Positions 55,295-64,000 of a stretch of 64,000 nucleotides of DNA are shown here, one piece after another (position 1 is the first letter of the stretch; each line of letters begins with the position of its first letter). The notes under the pieces are model-generated. The model saw only the letters and a program-made list of their open reading frames with translations. It was not told where the DNA came from and made no database searches. Source of the stretch: Sulfitobacter sp. HGT1 (GTDB taxonomy: Bacteria; Pseudomonadota; Alphaproteobacteria; Rhodobacterales; Rhodobacteraceae); the NCBI RefSeq assembly GCF_013282155.1, contig NZ_BLWI01000008.1, forward strand, positions 62,001 to 126,000. Reading direction: 5' to 3'. Position numbers and translations under genes: made by a program.

Positions 55295-56812
55295 ATGTTA
55301 TCACTCTCTCCCTCTGACGGATTTGCGCCCTGCCCCGCACCGTTCAATATGGCCGCGCATGTGCTGGCAAAAGCGGCCACGCTTGGCGATAAAATCGCGC
55401 TATCGGTCATTGCGCCGGATGGTGCCGAAACCTGGACCTATGCTGCATTGGAAGCGGCCGTGCGCGGGACCGCGACCGGTCTTTTGGCGCTTGGGCTGGT
55501 GCCCGGTGACATCGTTTTGATGCGGTTGGGCAATACGGTCGATTTTCCGCTGGCCTATCTGGGTGCTCTTGGTGCCGGATTGGTGCCTGTGCCCACTGCT
55601 GCGGCGCTGACCGAACCCGAAGTCAGCGCGATTGTCGAAACCTTGCAGCCCAAAGCGATCTTGAACGATCCGGCTGTAGCCTGTCCGGATGTCGCGGGTG
55701 TGGTCACTGTCGATGCGCTGCGTGCCATGCGCAGCCTGCCGCCCGCCGATTGGCACATGGGCGATCCCGAACGGCTGGGCTATATCATCTATACTTCTGG
55801 CACATCGGGCAAGCCGAGCGCTGTCATGCATGCGCACCGTGCCATTTGGGCGCGGCAGATGATGTTTGACGGCTGGTATGACCTGCACGAAGACGACCGT
55901 GTCATGCATGCGGGGGCGTTCAACTGGACCTATACATTGGGCACCGGATTGATGGACCCCTGGACGATGGGGGCCACGGCCTTGATCCCTGCCGCGGGCA
56001 CTGCTGCCGCTGATCTGCCAGCGCTGATGCGCCAGGCCGGTGCCAGTATTTTCGCAGCTGCCCCGGGGGTTTACCGGCAAATCCTCAAGCAACATGACAC
56101 CATCGACATTCCTGGTCTGCGCCATGGTTTGAGCGCGGGGGAAAAGCTGCCTCAGGCCGTGCGCAGCGCGTGGCAAACCGCCAGTGGTACCCCGATCTTC
56201 GAGGCCTATGGCATGTCCGAATGTTCGACGTTCCTATCCGGCTCCCCCGCGCGTCCTGCATCGGGCGGGTCGCTGGGATACCCGCAGGCCGGCCGGCGCG
56301 TGGCCCTTATCGGACCGGACGGGCCTGTGCCCTATGGCACCGAAGGGACGATTGCGGTCTATAAAACCGATCCCGGGCTGATGCTGGGCTATCTTGGCGC
56401 GCCCGAACAAACGGCGGAAAAATTTCAGGACGGCTGGTTTATGACCGGTGATCAAGGGGTGATGGCCGAGGATGGCCAGATCACCTATCTGGGGCGCAAT
56501 GACGATATGATGAACGCGGGCGGCTTTCGCGTATCGCCCATCGAGGTGGAGCAAAAGCTGGTCAGCTATCCCGGCATCACCGCCGTGGGTGTCACCGAAG
56601 TCACCGTGCGTGCCGATGTAAGCGTGATCGCTGCGTTTTATACCGCCGATGCCCCGCTGGACGAAGCCGCACTGGCGCTTTATGCACAAGAAAACCTGGC
56701 GCGCTACAAACAGCCGCGCCTTTATGTTCATCTGCCAGAGCTGCCCATGGGTGCCAACGGCAAATTGCTGCGACGCGCCCTGCGCGCGGGGTATGAGGCG
56801 CAAAATGACTGA
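55295..56812 (+). CDS. AMP-forming acyl-CoA ligase, benzoate-ligase-like
   Basis: A 505-residue member of the acyl-adenylate family. The P-loop reads YIIYTSGTSGKPSAVMHAHRA, the adenylate motif FEAYGMSECST, the hinge GDQGVMAEDGQITYLGRNDDMMNAGGFRVSP, and the catalytic Lys is in LPMGANGKLLRRALR. Length and motifs resemble benzoate/acetoacetate-type or short acyl ligases rather than long-chain ones. The substrate is not predictable. It is divergent from the XRE-cupin regulator, and its last 8 bases overlap the next gene. Confidence 0.87.
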   Translation: MLSLSPSDGFAPCPAPFNMAAHVLAKAATLGDKIALSVIAPDGAETWTYAALEAAVRGTATGLLALGLVPGDIVLMRLGNTVDFPLAYLGALGAGLVPVPTAAALTEPEVSAIVETLQPKAILNDPAVACPDVAGVVTVDALRAMRSLPPADWHMGDPERLGYIIYTSGTSGKPSAVMHAHRAIWARQMMFDGWYDLHEDDRVMHAGAFNWTYTLGTGLMDPWTMGATALIPAAGTAAADLPALMRQAGASIFAAAPGVYRQILKQHDTIDIPGLRHGLSAGEKLPQAVRSAWQTASGTPIFEAYGMSECSTFLSGSPARPASGGSLGYPQAGRRVALIGPDGPVPYGTEGTIAVYKTDPGLMLGYLGAPEQTAEKFQDGWFMTGDQGVMAEDGQITYLGRNDDMMNAGGFRVSPIEVEQKLVSYPGITAVGVTEVTVRADVSVIAAFYTADAPLDEAALALYAQENLARYKQPRLYVHLPELPMGANGKLLRRALRAGYEAQND

Positions 56813-57446
56813 CACAATCAAGCTCGACATCATGTCCGATCCGATTTGCCCGTGGTGCTATATCGGCAAGGCCCATCTGGACCGCGCTTTGGCGTCAGAA
56901 CCGGACCATCCTTTTTTGATTGAATGGCATCCGTTTCAACTGAACCCGGACATGCCAAAGGGCGGCATGGACCGCCGCGAATACCTCGAAGGTAAATTCG
57001 GGGGCAAGGAAGCCGCAGTCAAAGCCTATGCGCCCGTGGTTGAACATGCCCAAAAAGCCGGTTTGACGATCAATTTTGAAGCGATGAAACGCACGCCAAA
57101 CACGCTGGATGCGCACCGGCTGATCCATTGGGCCGGCATCGAGGGACGTCAGACGGCTGCCGTGTCATCCCTGTTCAAGGCCTATTTCGTGGATGCGCGC
57201 GACATTGGCGATGCCGAAGTGCTGGCCGATATCGCAGACGGGATCGGGCTGGATGCATCGGTGATCAGCCGCCTGCTGGCCACGGATGCTGACGTGCAAA
57301 ACATCCGCGACCGCGATGCGCACAGCCGCAAGATGGGGATCACCTCTGTTCCGACCTTTATCGTGGGCGGCAAACATGCGGTCCCCGGTGCCCAGCCACC
57401 CGAGCTGTGGAAACAGGTGCTGGCCGATCTGCGCAAGGCCGGTTAA
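56805..57446 (+). CDS. DsbA-family oxidoreductase (FrnE-like)
   Basis: A 213-residue thioredoxin-fold protein without a signal peptide. The CPWC redox motif is in IMSDPICPWCYIGKAHLDRAL; the cis-Pro loop is MGITSVPTFIVGGKHAVPGAQ. FrnE-like cytoplasmic DsbA proteins act in oxidative-stress thiol chemistry or as isomerases of polyketide/aromatic intermediates. It overlaps the acyl-CoA ligase by 8 bases, so the two are co-translated, suggesting the same pathway. Confidence 0.88.
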   Translation: MTDTIKLDIMSDPICPWCYIGKAHLDRALASEPDHPFLIEWHPFQLNPDMPKGGMDRREYLEGKFGGKEAAVKAYAPVVEHAQKAGLTINFEAMKRTPNTLDAHRLIHWAGIEGRQTAAVSSLFKAYFVDARDIGDAEVLADIADGIGLDASVISRLLATDADVQNIRDRDAHSRKMGITSVPTFIVGGKHAVPGAQPPELWKQVLADLRKAG

Positions 57447-57560
57447 GGCTGCCAAGACTGCCGCGACCTTGCAAAAACACTTTGCCTTTGCAGATCAGCC
57501 AGCCTAGAATCACCGCTATAAACGGGGCGAAGACCCCAGTTGAATAAATGAGCGGGCAGC

Positions 57561-58034
57561 ATGTTAGAACAATCAGTACCCCCCTTCCGGGTGCGTAACC
57601 GGGCGCAGGCTGCGCCCTCTCTTACCGTCAATCCCGTCGAAAGGATCAGATCGCGCAGCGTGCTGACCTATGGCTGTTTCGACGGGTTTCGTGCGCACCA
57701 CGCGCGTCTTCTGGCCGATCTGTCCAGCCTTGGGACCGAATTGATCGTCGGCTGCGCGACAGACGCCTTTTGCGTGCAACTGGGCCGGGATTCGGCGATA
57801 TCCTTTGACCAGCGCCGTGCTGTGCTGGAAAGCTGTCGCTATGTATCGCGGGTGATCGCGCTGGACAGCTGGGACCAACGCCGCACCGACATCGTGAATT
57901 ACAACATTTCGGTGCTGGCATTGCGCCGCGGCGCACCGGCGCATGTGGATGATCTGCACGACATCGTGCAAGTTGTGCGCCTGCCATCAGAAATTTCCCC
58001 AGGCCGGTCAGAGCACGTCTTGAAATCGGCTTAA
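57561..58034 (+). CDS. Cytidylyltransferase-like protein with altered HxGH motif
   Basis: A 157-residue protein resembling glycerol-3-phosphate cytidylyltransferase (TagD) in fold: VLTYGCFDGFRAHHARLLADLSSLG and ELIVGCATDAFCVQ, then SFDQRRAVLESCRYVSRVI. The nucleotide-binding motif, normally FHxGH, reads FRAHH (residues 43-47): the first His is Arg44 and the Gly is His46. The N-terminal 30 residues are extra and Arg/Pro-rich. It may be a catalytically altered or diverged enzyme. It stands alone, 114 bases after the DsbA-like gene. Confidence 0.7.
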   Translation: MLEQSVPPFRVRNRAQAAPSLTVNPVERIRSRSVLTYGCFDGFRAHHARLLADLSSLGTELIVGCATDAFCVQLGRDSAISFDQRRAVLESCRYVSRVIALDSWDQRRTDIVNYNISVLALRRGAPAHVDDLHDIVQVVRLPSEISPGRSEHVLKSA

Positions 58035-58124
58035 ACCTTAGAGGCATTGTACTGTCCCCCGGCACTCGCTAAGGGAGAACGGCTTGGCGCAATATCGCCG
58101 CCGGGCGTTTAGGGAGCGGTGCAG

Positions 58125-59366
58125 ATGCCTTCAGACAGACCTGACTTTGCGATGGGCCGTTCAGAATTCGTGGCCCTGATTGCGATGCTTTTTGCCACGA
58201 TCGCGTTTTCAACCGATGCGATGTTGGCCGCCCTGCCCCAAATTACTGCGGATCTGGCCCCCATGACGCCGGAACGGGTGCCCCTGATCCTGACGGCATT
58301 TATCTTTGGCCTTGGACTTGGAACATTTTTCACAGGGCCCCTGTCGGATGCCTATGGCCGTAAAAACGTCGTCTATGGCGGGGCCGCGCTTTATATTGCG
58401 GGCACGGTTTTGGCTTGGGCCAGTCAGTCGCTCGAACTGATGCTCGCCGCGCGGGTTTTGCAGGGTTTGGGTGCCGCCGGGCCGCGCATCGTGTCCCTTG
58501 CGATTATTCGCGATCTGTTTTCTGGCCGCGAGATGGCGCGGATCATGTCTTTTGTTATGATGGTTTTTGTTCTGGTGCCGGCCTTTGCCCCGTCGATGGG
58601 CGCGGTTATTGTCAGTTTTTCCAACTGGCGCGGTATTTTCGTTAGCTTTATCGTCTTCTCGATCGTCTCGTTGATCTGGGTCGGGATGCGGCTGCCTGAA
58701 ACGCTGGCTGTAGAAGACCGCAGGCCGCTCAGACTGGGGCTGCTTTGGTCGGCCGTGAAAGAGATTTTCAGCAATCCCGTGGTGCGCCTGTCGATCACCG
58801 TTCAGACGCTGGCGATGTCGATCATGTTTGCCACATTGATGCTGGTTCAGCCGGTTTTCGACCAGGTCTATGACCGCGCGGGCAGCTTTCCGCTTTGGTT
58901 CGGGCTGATCGCACTGATCTCCGGCGCATCCAGCCTGATGAACGCGCTTTTGGTGGTGCGTCTGGGGATGCAGCGGATCGTGACATTGACCCTTGGGGCG
59001 CAGATCGTCCTGTCTGCGGCCATGTTGTTTTTCGGATTGGGTAACTTGCCCGAACCTTTCGGTTTTGGCTTTTTCCTGATCTGGGAAATCTCGTTGTTTC
59101 TTCAGGCCGGACTGGTCTTGGGCAATTTGAGCGCGCTGGCGATGGAACCGATGGGCCATATCGCGGGCATTGCCGCGTCTGTCATCGGGGCCGTGTCCAC
59201 GGTGCTGGCTGCGCTCATCGCTTCGCCCATCGGATTGCGGTTCGAGGGCAATCTCGATCTGCTGACCACATCGGTTCTGGCTCTGGCGGCAACGGGGTTC
59301 TTGCTGATGCTACGGTTGGGCCGTGTTGTGAACAAGCAGTCTGTGGTCCGCAAAACATCAACGTAG
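58125..59366 (+). CDS. Bcr/CflA-type MFS multidrug exporter
   Basis: A 413-residue transporter with twelve predicted transmembrane helices of the drug:H+ antiporter 1 family. STDAMLAALPQITADL at the first helix, GPLSDAYGRKNVVYGG in the loop 2-3, and RVLQGLGAAGPRIVSLAIIRDLFSGREMAR are typical of Bcr/CflA. Substrate unknown (such proteins export antibiotics or metabolites). AGGGAG precedes the ATG at 58125 by 8 bases; the GTG two codons upstream is less likely. It is convergent with the small membrane gene. Confidence 0.9.
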   Translation: MPSDRPDFAMGRSEFVALIAMLFATIAFSTDAMLAALPQITADLAPMTPERVPLILTAFIFGLGLGTFFTGPLSDAYGRKNVVYGGAALYIAGTVLAWASQSLELMLAARVLQGLGAAGPRIVSLAIIRDLFSGREMARIMSFVMMVFVLVPAFAPSMGAVIVSFSNWRGIFVSFIVFSIVSLIWVGMRLPETLAVEDRRPLRLGLLWSAVKEIFSNPVVRLSITVQTLAMSIMFATLMLVQPVFDQVYDRAGSFPLWFGLIALISGASSLMNALLVVRLGMQRIVTLTLGAQIVLSAAMLFFGLGNLPEPFGFGFFLIWEISLFLQAGLVLGNLSALAMEPMGHIAGIAASVIGAVSTVLAALIASPIGLRFEGNLDLLTTSVLALAATGFLLMLRLGRVVNKQSVVRKTST

Positions 59367-59393
59367 ACCTGCGCGGCAAACCGGGCTGGTTTC

Positions 59394-59426
59394 GCCCTTC
59401 GGGCGAGGATTTAAGTCCATTTGGAA
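59394..59426 (+). repeat. Partial copy of the GC-palindrome intergenic repeat
   Basis: Begins GCCCTTCGGGCGAGGATTTA and ends CCATTTGGAA, which matches the minus-strand element at 45821 at both ends and the arm of the 51493 palindrome in the middle. It lies between the convergent MFS and small membrane genes. Confidence 0.6.
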
Positions 59427-59431
59427 TGCGG

Positions 59432-59665
59432 TCAGCGGCGGCTTTTAAGCTTGAAGGCAAAGGCCAAAACCACGGCTGCAATGCTGAAGGGCAGCATCCA
59501 GAACAGGATCGTGTCGCCTTTGAACAGCTGGCTTGATGTCATCGTGCAGGGCGGCACATCACAGGTTCCGGCCCTTGCCATAATGTAGACGGGTGGCACT
59601 GCAACAAGCAGCGCCACCACGGAATAAAGGACGCCAAGCGTCAGTTTGCGAAGTTTCGGGGTCAC
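59432..59665 (-). CDS. Small two-helix membrane protein
   Basis: A 77-residue protein with two transmembrane segments (LTLGVLYSVVALLVAVPPV and ILFWMLPFSIAAVVLAFAF). Between them a short loop carries a Cys pair (CDVPPC) that could form a disulfide if periplasmic. The C-terminal residues KLKSRR are basic. It overlaps the end of rhlE (ATGA at 59662-59665), so it is expressed with the helicase. Family unknown. Confidence 0.7.
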   Translation of the reverse strand: MTPKLRKLTLGVLYSVVALLVAVPPVYIMARAGTCDVPPCTMTSSQLFKGDTILFWMLPFSIAAVVLAFAFKLKSRR

Positions 59666-60984
59666 GCTGCGCGCTGGCCGCCGGGTTTGCCGGCACCGCC
59701 GCCGGGCTTGCGCCGACGCCGGGCCGCGCCTGCGGGTTTACCCTCGCCGCCGCCACCAGCACCGCCACCGGGACGACCGCCGCCACCGCCACCAGGGCGT
59801 CCACCGCGACCGCGGCCACGGCCGCCTTTCGGCGCGGCGGGTTCATCAATCGCTTCCCACGGACGACCCGATGCCACGGGAATCGAGATTTTCATCGTCT
59901 TCTGGATGTCCTTCAATTCGCCCATTTCGTCTGGGGCGCAAAAGGCAATCGCAGCCCCGTCCTTGCCTGCGCGGGCCGTACGGCCGATGCGGTGGACATA
60001 GTTGTCGGGCACGTTGGGCAATTCGTAGTTATAGACATGTTTCACGTCAGGAATATCCAAACCGCGCGCGGCCACATCGGTGGCCACAAGCACGGTGATC
60101 TCGCCTTTTTTGAAGGATTCAATCGCGCGGTCGCGCTGGCCCTGGCTTTTGTTACCGTGGATCGAGGCGGCTTTGAAACCGGCCTTGACCAGATCCTTCA
60201 TCAGCTTTTCACAGCCGTGTTTCGTGCGCCCGAAGACCAAGGCGCGTTCTTCGGTGTGTTTGGCCAGCAATTCGATCAGCAGGGCTTTTTTCTCGGCCTT
60301 GGCGATAAAATGCACCTCTTGGGTCACTTTATCCGCCGCTTTGCCGGGAGGAGACACTTCGATGCGGATCGGGCTGATCAGATAGCTGTTGGCAATTTCG
60401 TTCATCAGCTTGGGCATGGTGGCCGAGAACAGCATGGTCTGACGTTCTTTGGGCAACACGGACGCGATTTTGCGCAAATCGTGGATAAAGCCCATGTCGA
60501 GCATCTGGTCGGCTTCGTCGAGAACCAGAAACGTGGTTTTGTGCAGCAGCACGGCGCGACGGTCCATCAGGTCAAGCAAACGGCCCGGCGTGGCGACCAA
60601 CAGGTCAACGCCGCGTTCCATGCGTTTGATCTGCGGGTTGATCGACTGACCGCCCACGACCATCATCGTTTTCAACTGTGTGCCTTCGCAGAAACCTTTG
60701 AGGTTTTCCATGATCTGGTTGGCCAGTTCACGGGTCGGGGCCAGCACAAGGCCGCGCACGGTACGCGGTTCGGGGCGGGCTTCCATTTCCAGCATTTGCG
60801 CAACCAGCGGCACACCAAAGGCTGCGGTTTTGCCGGTGCCGGTCTGGGCAAGGCCCATCACGTCGCGGCCGTTCATTGCATGGGGAATCGCCTGGCGCTG
60901 GATCGGGGTCGGGTCGGTCATGCCCATGTTGGTCAAGGCTTTGACCAAACGGCGCGGCAGGCCCATCATTTCAAAATCGCTCAT
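59662..60984 (-). CDS. rhlE: DEAD-box RNA helicase (RhlE type)
   Basis: A 440-residue ATP-dependent RNA helicase. The Q motif (PTPIQRQAIP), motif I AQTGTGKT, Ia PTREL, II DEAD, III SAT, V RGLDIP and VI HRIGRTAR are intact. The last 70 residues are Gly/Arg-rich (GGRGRGRGGRPGGGG), a low-complexity RNA-binding tail typical of RhlE. The frame opens 10 codons earlier; MSDFEMMGLPR at 60984 has GGAAAG upstream. It precedes the small two-helix membrane gene, with which it overlaps. Confidence 0.95.
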   Translation of the reverse strand: MSDFEMMGLPRRLVKALTNMGMTDPTPIQRQAIPHAMNGRDVMGLAQTGTGKTAAFGVPLVAQMLEMEARPEPRTVRGLVLAPTRELANQIMENLKGFCEGTQLKTMMVVGGQSINPQIKRMERGVDLLVATPGRLLDLMDRRAVLLHKTTFLVLDEADQMLDMGFIHDLRKIASVLPKERQTMLFSATMPKLMNEIANSYLISPIRIEVSPPGKAADKVTQEVHFIAKAEKKALLIELLAKHTEERALVFGRTKHGCEKLMKDLVKAGFKAASIHGNKSQGQRDRAIESFKKGEITVLVATDVAARGLDIPDVKHVYNYELPNVPDNYVHRIGRTARAGKDGAAIAFCAPDEMGELKDIQKTMKISIPVASGRPWEAIDEPAAPKGGRGRGRGGRPGGGGGGRPGGGAGGGGEGKPAGAARRRRKPGGGAGKPGGQRAA

Positions 60985-61364
60985 ATTCTGTCGTCTTTCC
61001 GAGGGCCGCGGCACAAGCGCCGGACCCGTCTAAATCACGCGGCACCCCGTACAGGGGACATACCGCGAGGGACGCAAAGCAGATCGCAGGGGCCAGCCTA
61101 ATGCCGATACCCTGTCTGTTGCGTTTGGCCCCACGCGTGATTTTGGGAACATCGGCGGCCTTATCTCTCGGCACTGACATGACCCGCATGGGCCAAAGGC
61201 TGAACTGCTCACGCGGCAGAAGGCTTCGCTTGAGTGTCACATGGGGGCTGCGGCGGGGGAAGTCAACGCTTGTCTGTCTGCGCTGCTAAATAACGAACCG
61301 GTTAACTTGAGTTCTCGGCGGTGATCGCCTAGCAATTTGTAACGTATTTGAAAGGTTTCTCGAT
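60985..61364. other. Intergenic region between rhlE and the methyltransferase
   Basis: About 380 bases without a convincing gene; a 62-codon frame on the plus strand (61101-61289) has no family features. On the minus strand this is a long rhlE leader, common for cold-induced helicase genes. For the plus strand TTGAGT (61307-61312) and TAGCAA (61330-61335), 17 bases apart, form a weak promoter candidate for the methyltransferase. Confidence 0.4.
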
Positions 61365-62180
61365 ATGTCTTTGCTTGGCCGCCTGATTTATAAAACCCGC
61401 AAGTTCTATGACGATGATTTCGACTGGAATACCTATACGGCGGATAGCTATGCCAGGCGCGTCAAGAACGATATAGAATCCGAATTTGTCGCGATTGCGC
61501 AGGACGGCCAGTTGAGCTTTGACGCGGCAACTGGGGGTGTTACTATCCAAAATGGTGCCTTGCATCCGAACGCTCTGTTGATCCTCGAGATGATCGGCCA
61601 GTTGCAACCAAAGTCGGTGCACGAGGTCGGATGTGGCGGCGGGGACCATGTGGCAAACGGCAAGACGCTTTACCCGGCGATCCGTTTCACCGGCGGGGAT
61701 CGGGGCCAAACCCAGCTTGATATGGCGGTGCAACGCCACCCCGAACTTGCGGACTGCGTCGGCTTGCAAGACCTGACCATGCCCTTTTCGCACCATTGGC
61801 CACGCGCTGAACTGGTCTATTCGCAAGCGGTGCTGATGCATATCCACACCGCCGTGAGCCATTTCGTGGCCCTGGCCAATATGGTCAACAGCGCGGACCG
61901 CTTTGTCTTGCTGGTCGAAAATGTCCAATGCCACAACTTTGTTGCGGATATCAACGCGCTGCGGGAGGGCGGGCATTTCAACTGGCCAGAAATGAACATG
62001 TACCTTGTCACCGGATCAACCGGCACACGCGGGATCTTGTTGTCGAAAGAAAAGCAGGATTTTCCCCTTTTGACATCGGATGCGCAGCTTCGAGAGGGTG
62101 CGAAATATTCGAAACGCCGCGTTGTGCGGGCGGACGAAGACAGCGCAAGGGCGATTTTTGGCCCCGCAAAGGCCGGCTAG
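61365..62180 (+). CDS. Class I SAM-dependent methyltransferase-like protein
   Basis: A 271-residue protein with a Rossmann-type SAM-binding motif SVHEVGCGGGDHVANGK near residue 85, an acidic second-strand region (RFTGGDRGQTQLDMAV) and the AELVYSQAVLMHIHTAVSH block. Methyltransferase type 11/12 families share this layout. The substrate is unknown. It has no membrane segment; the N-terminal helix (SLLGRLIYKTRKFYDDDFDW) is basic and amphipathic. It stands alone upstream of the DMT transporter (72 bases). Confidence 0.78.
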   Translation: MSLLGRLIYKTRKFYDDDFDWNTYTADSYARRVKNDIESEFVAIAQDGQLSFDAATGGVTIQNGALHPNALLILEMIGQLQPKSVHEVGCGGGDHVANGKTLYPAIRFTGGDRGQTQLDMAVQRHPELADCVGLQDLTMPFSHHWPRAELVYSQAVLMHIHTAVSHFVALANMVNSADRFVLLVENVQCHNFVADINALREGGHFNWPEMNMYLVTGSTGTRGILLSKEKQDFPLLTSDAQLREGAKYSKRRVVRADEDSARAIFGPAKAG

Positions 62181-62252
62181 CCGGACGATCGGGGTATCGA
62201 CAATCGCCAGCCGCTCTGAAATGGCTGCCCGGTAATCATAAGGGCCTGATAT

Positions 62253-63122
62253 ATGGACAATCTGCGCGGTGCGATCATCATGGTATTTTCCATGCTGGGC
62301 TTTGCCATTGAGGACATGTTCATCAAACTGATGGGCAATGAAATACCCATTGGCCAAATTCTGTTCATCCTGGGCCTGGGCGGCGCAATCTGCTTTGGTC
62401 TGGTGATGCGGGTCAAGGCGCAACCGCTGTTCGAACGCACGATGCTGTCCAAACCAATTCTTCTGCGTGCCTTGGGCGAAATCATCGGCACTTTGGGTTT
62501 TGTATCCGCAATCGTGCTGACCCCGATTTCATCGGCTTCGGCGATTTTGCAGGCGACACCGCTGGTGGTCACCCTGGGGGCGGCCCTTTTTCTGGGCGAT
62601 CCGGTCGGCTGGCGACGGTGGAGCGCAATTCTGGTGGGCCTGTTCGGCGTCATCCTGATCATCCGCCCCGGGATGGAAAGCTTTCAGGCGCTGTCCTTGC
62701 TGGCGTTGATCGGCGTTTTCGGCCTGTCCCTGCGCGATCTGGCAACCCGCCGCGTGCCCCAAAGCACATCAAGCTTTCAACTGTCGTTTCTTGCGTTTCT
62801 GGCGCTGATCCCGGCCAGCCTGATCTATATGCTGGGCACCGGCACCTTCTTTGTGCCGATGACGGCGCTGCAATGGGCCTATATGGGGTCGGCGCTGGCG
62901 ATTGGCATGGTGGCCTATTACGGGATCGTGGCGGCCATGCGGGTGGGCGAAATCAGCTTTGTCACCCCGTTTCGTTATGCGCGCCTGTTGTTTGCGATGG
63001 CCGTGGGGATCACCATTTTCGGCGAACGCCCCGACATGCTAACCTATGTTGGCGCAACCATCATTGTCGCCTCGGGCATCTATACCGTATGGCGTGAACG
63101 CAAAGTCAAAGACCTGCCCTAA
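62253..63122 (+). CDS. DMT-family (EamA) transporter
   Basis: A 289-residue membrane protein with ten predicted helices in two EamA repeats (residues ~5-130 and ~145-280). Repeat hallmarks are TPISSASAILQATPLVVTLGAALFLGD and GEISFVTPFRYARLLFAMAVGITIFGERPD. Such carriers export metabolites or amino acids. It is the last gene before eno; no direct operon link is seen (69-base gap). Confidence 0.88.
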   Translation: MDNLRGAIIMVFSMLGFAIEDMFIKLMGNEIPIGQILFILGLGGAICFGLVMRVKAQPLFERTMLSKPILLRALGEIIGTLGFVSAIVLTPISSASAILQATPLVVTLGAALFLGDPVGWRRWSAILVGLFGVILIIRPGMESFQALSLLALIGVFGLSLRDLATRRVPQSTSSFQLSFLAFLALIPASLIYMLGTGTFFVPMTALQWAYMGSALAIGMVAYYGIVAAMRVGEISFVTPFRYARLLFAMAVGITIFGERPDMLTYVGATIIVASGIYTVWRERKVKDLP

Positions 63123-63152
63123 CCACTTCCCATCCGGCCCGCTTCGGGCTAA

Positions 63153-64000
<848 letters not shown>

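Noticed and set aside
61101..61289. 62-codon plus-strand frame between rhlE and the methyltransferase
   Set aside because: No conserved features, no convincing ribosome site; more likely noncoding leader of rhlE.

Overview
The window is a stretch of chromosome from a marine-type alphaproteobacterium of the Rhodobacterales, most likely the Roseobacter group. The evidence is gene content. It has an alpha-type SspB, a DUF1476 ATP-synthase zeta inhibitor, a methionine synthase split into a separate homocysteine methyltransferase and corrinoid protein, RNase E with an acidic insertion in its S1 region, a DmdB-like acyl-CoA ligase, DctB/DctD, CtaA-type heme A synthase, and a purC-purS-purQ order. 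I place it at group level only. Coding is dense on both strands, with many 4-base ATGA start/stop overlaps. I see no insertion sequence, prophage, CRISPR array or rRNA.

Layout. 1-4 kb: chromate transporter, sspB, and fumC followed by three tiny genes. 4-8.4 kb (minus): class I aldolase, a cytochrome P450 overlapping a membrane-inserted alpha/beta hydrolase, and ccdA. 8.5-12.5 kb: a TusA-like protein, rne and a lipoprotein. 12.5-17.4 kb (minus): purC-purS-purQ-dctB-dctD. 17.5-24.7 kb: zeta inhibitor, MprF-like protein, the methionine-synthase parts with DUF1638, sufE and a lipoprotein. 24.7-27.8 kb (minus): rnd, purN, purM, then a CAT-anticodon tRNA. 27.8-28.6 kb: an AT-rich gap with one tiny zinc-ribbon-like ORF. 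28.6-36.3 kb: acyl-CoA ligase, thioesterase, GNAT, Na+/H+ antiporter and a zwf-pgl-pgi operon. 36.5-45.8 kb: radical SAM enzyme, DUF2855, gyrA, a small secreted protein, carboxypeptidase M32, heme A synthase and trmJ. 45.9-52.4 kb: thiE-like, a divergent HupE/DUF4198 pair, psuK-psuG, DUF502 and bdhA. 52.4-64 kb: a candidate small RNA, an orphan YejA-type binding protein, XRE-cupin regulator, second acyl-CoA ligase with DsbA-like protein, a nucleotidyltransferase-like protein with an altered motif, MFS exporter, rhlE, a methyltransferase, a DMT transporter and the start of eno.

Most genes are housekeeping: purine synthesis, Entner-Doudoroff entry, fumarase, enolase, RNA decay, gyrase. The less ordinary features are these. 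First, a DctD-type regulator has lost the GAFTGA loop and the Walker B acidic residues. Second, a compact minus-strand sRNA candidate upstream of bdhA has a well-spaced promoter, a hairpin and a strong terminator. Third, a conserved ~21-base tail (GAGTTTATTTGGCAAAATGA...) preceded by hairpins recurs four times between genes, alongside a second, palindromic repeat family. Fourth, there is a strong hairpin leader before the corrinoid gene. Fifth, two divergent genes share a CATG start. No computation or database search was run; family names come from motif recognition.
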